Source of the DNA: Mesorhizobium atlanticum
Lineage (GTDB): Bacteria > Pseudomonadota > Alphaproteobacteria > Rhizobiales > Rhizobiaceae
DNA length: 64,000 nucleotides
NCBI RefSeq assembly: GCF_003289965.1
Contig: NZ_QMBQ01000011.1
Location: 62,001 to 126,000 of the forward strand
Direction: 5' to 3'
Every line of letters starts with the position of its first letter. Position 1 is the first letter of the stretch. Shown here piece by piece: positions 61,441 through 64,000 of the stretch. The translations under genes were made by a program, and so were the position numbers. The notes below the pieces were generated by a model. It was not told the origin of the DNA, ran no database searches, and saw nothing but the letters and a program-made list of their open reading frames with translations.

Positions 61441-62439
61441 TCACTTTTGCTGCATAGCGGCAACATAATCGGTGAGGCTCCGGTGCAACTCGGCCTCATA
61501 TACATATTCATTTGGAATGGCGGGGTCTCCCATCTGCGAAAGATAGAGGTTGAGGTTTTCTCTGCTGTTGCTGGCAGCGAGGCTGCAGAAATTTCCGCTG
61601 TTCCACGTCATGACGCAGTGATTGAAATGCGTGCCCACTGCCCGAGACATCTCTTGCAGCGTCACTTCATTGTTGAACATCGTCGTGAGGACCGCGGCCT
61701 TCTTTTTCTCGATCTCGTCTTGGGGGAAATAGCGGGCCTTGAACCCGAAATCCTTCTGCCACTCCCGGCGCGCGTAGTCGTTGTCGTCGACCGCGCGGAA
61801 CTTCTCGACGAACACGAAGATGCCTCCTTCCTTTAGGTGCTGCGATACAAACTCAATCTGCTTCGCTCTGTTTGGCGAGTACATTTGGAAGGTAGTGTCC
61901 TCAAGAATCAGGTCGAATCCTGAAGCGAACTTTGCAAGCCGGACGTCTGAGCTCAAAACGTCTTTGGTGAGCCGATGGAAGGGCCCGACGAAGAAATCGG
62001 CATCCGGCGGTTCGCCATATGCCATGAAGCATTTGTAGTTTTCCGCGTTGGGGCTGCACGACAGGCTGCGGATCTTTCCACTAGACAACTCCGAGAGTGT
62101 CCTGGCCATGGTACCTTCCGCTGTCCCGAGGCTGTACAGCGACAGTGGCGTCTGACGATACCGCGCGTATTTGAGCACGGCATAGGCCATTCGGCATTCT
62201 TCCTCCAAACGATAAGGAATGCTGCCGTGGTAGTGCTGGTCGAAAAAGCCTTGCCGGGCCGCGTGCAACCCGACCAGACCGCGAAGCAGAGCGTCGCTGG
62301 GCAGCAGCCTCGTGTCGACCGACGGCCTCCGGATTGGCATTCCACTCTGACCGGCAGCGGTGGCCGCGAAGAAGCCTTTGAGTTCGTTGATCCGCGGACC
62401 ACGGTCGCATTCGGCCAGAAAATCGTCGAGTCCTCGCAT
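61441..62439 (-). CDS. Putative SAM-dependent methyltransferase
   Basis: This is a 332-residue soluble protein with a methyltransferase-like core. PLSLYSLGTAEGTMARTLSE resembles SAM motif I, GFDLILEDTTFQMYSPNRAK the motif around the second and third strand, and LKEGGIFVFVEKFRAVDDND the post-IV region of class I enzymes. The N-terminal 100 residues (GLDDFLAECDRGPRINELKG) are unusual. ATG 62439 follows GGAGG by 9 bases; the TTG at 62457 does not fit. It diverges from an AraC regulator. The substrate is unknown; a small-molecule or natural-product methylation is possible. Confidence 0.65.
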   Translation of the reverse strand: MRGLDDFLAECDRGPRINELKGFFAATAAGQSGMPIRRPSVDTRLLPSDALLRGLVGLHAARQGFFDQHYHGSIPYRLEEECRMAYAVLKYARYRQTPLSLYSLGTAEGTMARTLSELSSGKIRSLSCSPNAENYKCFMAYGEPPDADFFVGPFHRLTKDVLSSDVRLAKFASGFDLILEDTTFQMYSPNRAKQIEFVSQHLKEGGIFVFVEKFRAVDDNDYARREWQKDFGFKARYFPQDEIEKKKAAVLTTMFNNEVTLQEMSRAVGTHFNHCVMTWNSGNFCSLAASNSRENLNLYLSQMGDPAIPNEYVYEAELHRSLTDYVAAMQQK

Positions 62440-62560
62440 CGCAGTGTGCCTCCACAACCGTTCAATCGGTGAGACGCTAAGGCTCGACGCGGAAATGAAG
62501 ATTAGCGTAGATTAATATTAAGCAGCGTCGAATATCAGCGTGGGAGACAGATAGATCGAC
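62440..62560. promoter_or_regulatory. Divergent AT-rich promoter region
   Basis: These 121 bases lie between the divergently transcribed methyltransferase and AraC genes. The middle is AT-rich (TAGATTAATATTAAGC around 62508-62523), in contrast to the GC-rich surroundings, as expected for a pair of divergent promoters. No clear direct repeats for AraC binding are seen. Confidence 0.45.
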
Positions 62561-63598
62561 GTGGTAGAAACGACTTTCACTAGGTTGCCGTTTTTTCTGC
62601 AAAGGCACATCTTCTACCAACCCAGAATTATTTGTGATTTGTCTGGCAACCTATGGTTCGCCAGAAAGCACGAGAGCGAACTTCTCGTAGTAAGGAGGTC
62701 GTTTAGCTTGGCGGAGACTTTTTGCCTGGACCCGAACAACATACGCCCCTCGCAACACCGGACACTGGCTCATCAGTATGAAAGCTGGGGAAATATACGA
62801 GCGGACTTAATTAGCAGGACCGGGTTAGGACGACAGGAAACGAGGATTGCGTACCCGCGGCATATGTTCCTGATGAACCTCAAGGGCTCGGCGCAGCGCG
62901 GAGAAGACTTCGTCGACGGCCGCCGGGTTTCTTTCTCGGCAAGGCGTCCTGGCTCGATAATATTTATCCCTGCCGAGAGCGAGTGGATCGGCTGGGATGA
63001 GGGCGATGCGATGGGGTCCTATCTTCTGGTGTCAGTCGAACGGGAATTCGCGGAACAGGCTTTTGGCGGAACAGCATTCTCCCTCTCGGCGAATTTGCCT
63101 CCGTGGATCGGATTTCGCGACAGCACCATTGAAATGGCGCTCCAGAGAATTGCGGCTGAGCTCAGACATCCCGATCCGATCAGCACGACGATGGTGGAGA
63201 GTCAGGTTGCGCAGCTGTTCGTTCAATTGGTCCGGTTGAATCGCACCTGCCACCGGGCGGCAAAGGGCGGTCTGTCTGCTTTCGACCTCAAGCGCGTTAT
63301 GGCAATGATCGAGTCGTCATCAGCGGACCGGCCCACGCTGGGAGACCTTGCAAAAGAAATTGGTATCAGCCGGTTTCATTTTGGCCGGGCTTTCAAGCAG
63401 TCGACAGGCATGACGCCGCATGCGTTCATCGCCCAGCGTAGACTGGAACAGTCCGCGGCTATGCTTCGATCGACCAAATTGTCGGCGACCAAGATTGCAA
63501 TGGAATGCGGCTTCGCAAGCTCGAGCCATTTCACGACGGCTTTCAAGCGTGGCTTTGGTGTCAATCCGATTGAATTCCGGCGCATGTGCAAGACATAG
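62561..63598 (+). CDS. AraC-family transcriptional regulator
   Basis: This is a 345-residue regulator. The N-terminal ~200 residues form a cupin-like sensing domain (RIAYPRHMFLMNLKGSAQRG, GRRVSFSARRPGSIIFIPA). The C-terminal ~100 residues are the double helix-turn-helix: PTLGDLAKEIGISRFHFGRA with FKQSTGMTPHAFI, and AMLRSTKLSATKIAMECGFA with SSSHFTTAFKRGFGVNPIEF. The start is GTG 62561 (GGGAGA about 12 bases upstream). It probably controls the divergent methyltransferase gene and perhaps the MFS transporter behind it. Confidence 0.9.
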   Translation: MVETTFTRLPFFLQRHIFYQPRIICDLSGNLWFARKHESELLVVRRSFSLAETFCLDPNNIRPSQHRTLAHQYESWGNIRADLISRTGLGRQETRIAYPRHMFLMNLKGSAQRGEDFVDGRRVSFSARRPGSIIFIPAESEWIGWDEGDAMGSYLLVSVEREFAEQAFGGTAFSLSANLPPWIGFRDSTIEMALQRIAAELRHPDPISTTMVESQVAQLFVQLVRLNRTCHRAAKGGLSAFDLKRVMAMIESSSADRPTLGDLAKEIGISRFHFGRAFKQSTGMTPHAFIAQRRLEQSAAMLRSTKLSATKIAMECGFASSSHFTTAFKRGFGVNPIEFRRMCKT

Positions 63599-63746
63599 AC
63601 CGACGCCGGCGGGATGATGATTCCAGCAAGGATTTGAAAAGTCCGACATCGCTGACAAGCAGGCTCCGTGGGAAAGAGTACGACAAGCGGCCGGTGCGCC
63701 GCTGACGTCTGATGCCTTCCGAATTCATGATGACCAAAGACCGACC

Positions 63747-64000
63747 ATGCAGTCCCGAGTGCCCTTCCGATTCTTGACCAGCACGTTGTCCGCTGCTGTC
63801 GGGCGAAACGGCTATTACATCACATCCGCCTGGATTCTGGTTGAAGCAGGGTACGGAAGCAGCAGCGTAGCGACATTGCTTGCGATCGTCAGCGTCGTTG
63901 AACTCCTTGCGAGCCCTCTCGTCGGCGTGGCGGCGGACCAGTTTGACCGGCGACGGTTGAATATCGCGGCCGATCTCGGTCGCTTTGCCATCATGCTCGC
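63747..64000 (+). CDS. MFS-type transporter, N-terminal part (cut by window edge)
   Basis: The frame from ATG 63747 is open to the end of the window: RVPFRFLTSTLSAAVGRNGY, YITSAWILVEAGYGSSSVAT, LLAIVSVVELLASPLVGVAA and DQFDRRRLNIAADLGRF. It shows two membrane segments and the MFS loop-2 motif in the form GVAADQFDRRR (consensus G-x3-D-R-x-G-R). It is probably an efflux-type transporter (MFS_3/enterobactin-exporter-like). No ribosome site is obvious. It lies 148 bases after the AraC gene on the same strand. Confidence 0.75.
   Translation, partial: MQSRVPFRFLTSTLSAAVGRNGYYITSAWILVEAGYGSSSVATLLAIVSVVELLASPLVGVAADQFDRRRLNIAADLGRFAIML

Noticed and set aside
1..64000. Insertion sequences, prophage, tRNA-linked integration site or symbiosis island border
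   Set aside because: No transposase, integrase, phage structural gene or tRNA gene was seen on either strand, although the 41-47 kb decay suggests past rearrangement.

Overview
The window looks like chromosomal DNA of a GC-rich alphaproteobacterium of the order Rhizobiales, most likely Mesorhizobium or a close relative. This is inferred from gene content and not from any marker gene: several binding-protein ABC transporters, an HWE-family histidine kinase, an RpoE/ChrR-type stress circuit, nasT-nasS-controlled assimilatory nitrate genes and a DUF1127 remnant. I found no rRNA, tRNA, CRISPR array, transposase or plasmid replication gene.

Layout. 0-4.2 kb: a complete sugar ABC transporter operon (+). 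4.4-10.1 kb: a minus-strand operon with a LacI regulator, a polar-amino-acid-type binding protein, an enlarged permease, a GH1 beta-glycosidase and a short-chain dehydrogenase, but no ATPase; two LacI-type operators precede it. 10.2-13.8 kb: a kinase/M23/class III aminotransferase fusion diverging from an Lrp regulator. 14.2-21.4 kb: an MDR oxidoreductase, a SARP-like TPR regulator, a small secreted protein, and an HWE kinase/receiver pair beside a frameshifted membrane gene.

22.8-32.4 kb holds the clearest functional unit, a photo-oxidative stress island. A photolyase operon (+), an ECF sigma/ChrR operon (-) carrying a lipid methyltransferase and DUF1295, and an FAD/DUF1365/cyclopropane-synthase operon (+) each start behind the same promoter architecture, TGATCC-N18-TA. 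One sigma factor therefore probably drives photolyase and membrane-lipid remodelling together. 32.9-40.7 kb encodes two overlapping hybrid histidine kinases; the upstream one is a soluble giant with nine 92-residue HAMP repeats plus a divergent tenth.

41-47 kb is a graveyard of small broken genes: a LysR copy, a truncated HxlR regulator, an amber-interrupted gene, two decayed hsp20 genes and others, with several strong terminators. 47.4-49.8 kb has a ClC channel and a MarR regulator.

50.0-59.2 kb is a complete nitrate assimilation locus: nasT-nasS, then a sigma-54-like promoter and a leader RNA with two ANTAR-type hexaloop hairpins overlapping a terminator, then a short membrane peptide, a nitrate transporter, nirB, nirD and nasA. 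59.3-60.3 kb holds only fragments. 60.3-64 kb has a LysR regulator (intact relative of the pseudogene at 41.5 kb), a methyltransferase diverging from an AraC regulator, and the start of an MFS transporter cut by the window edge.
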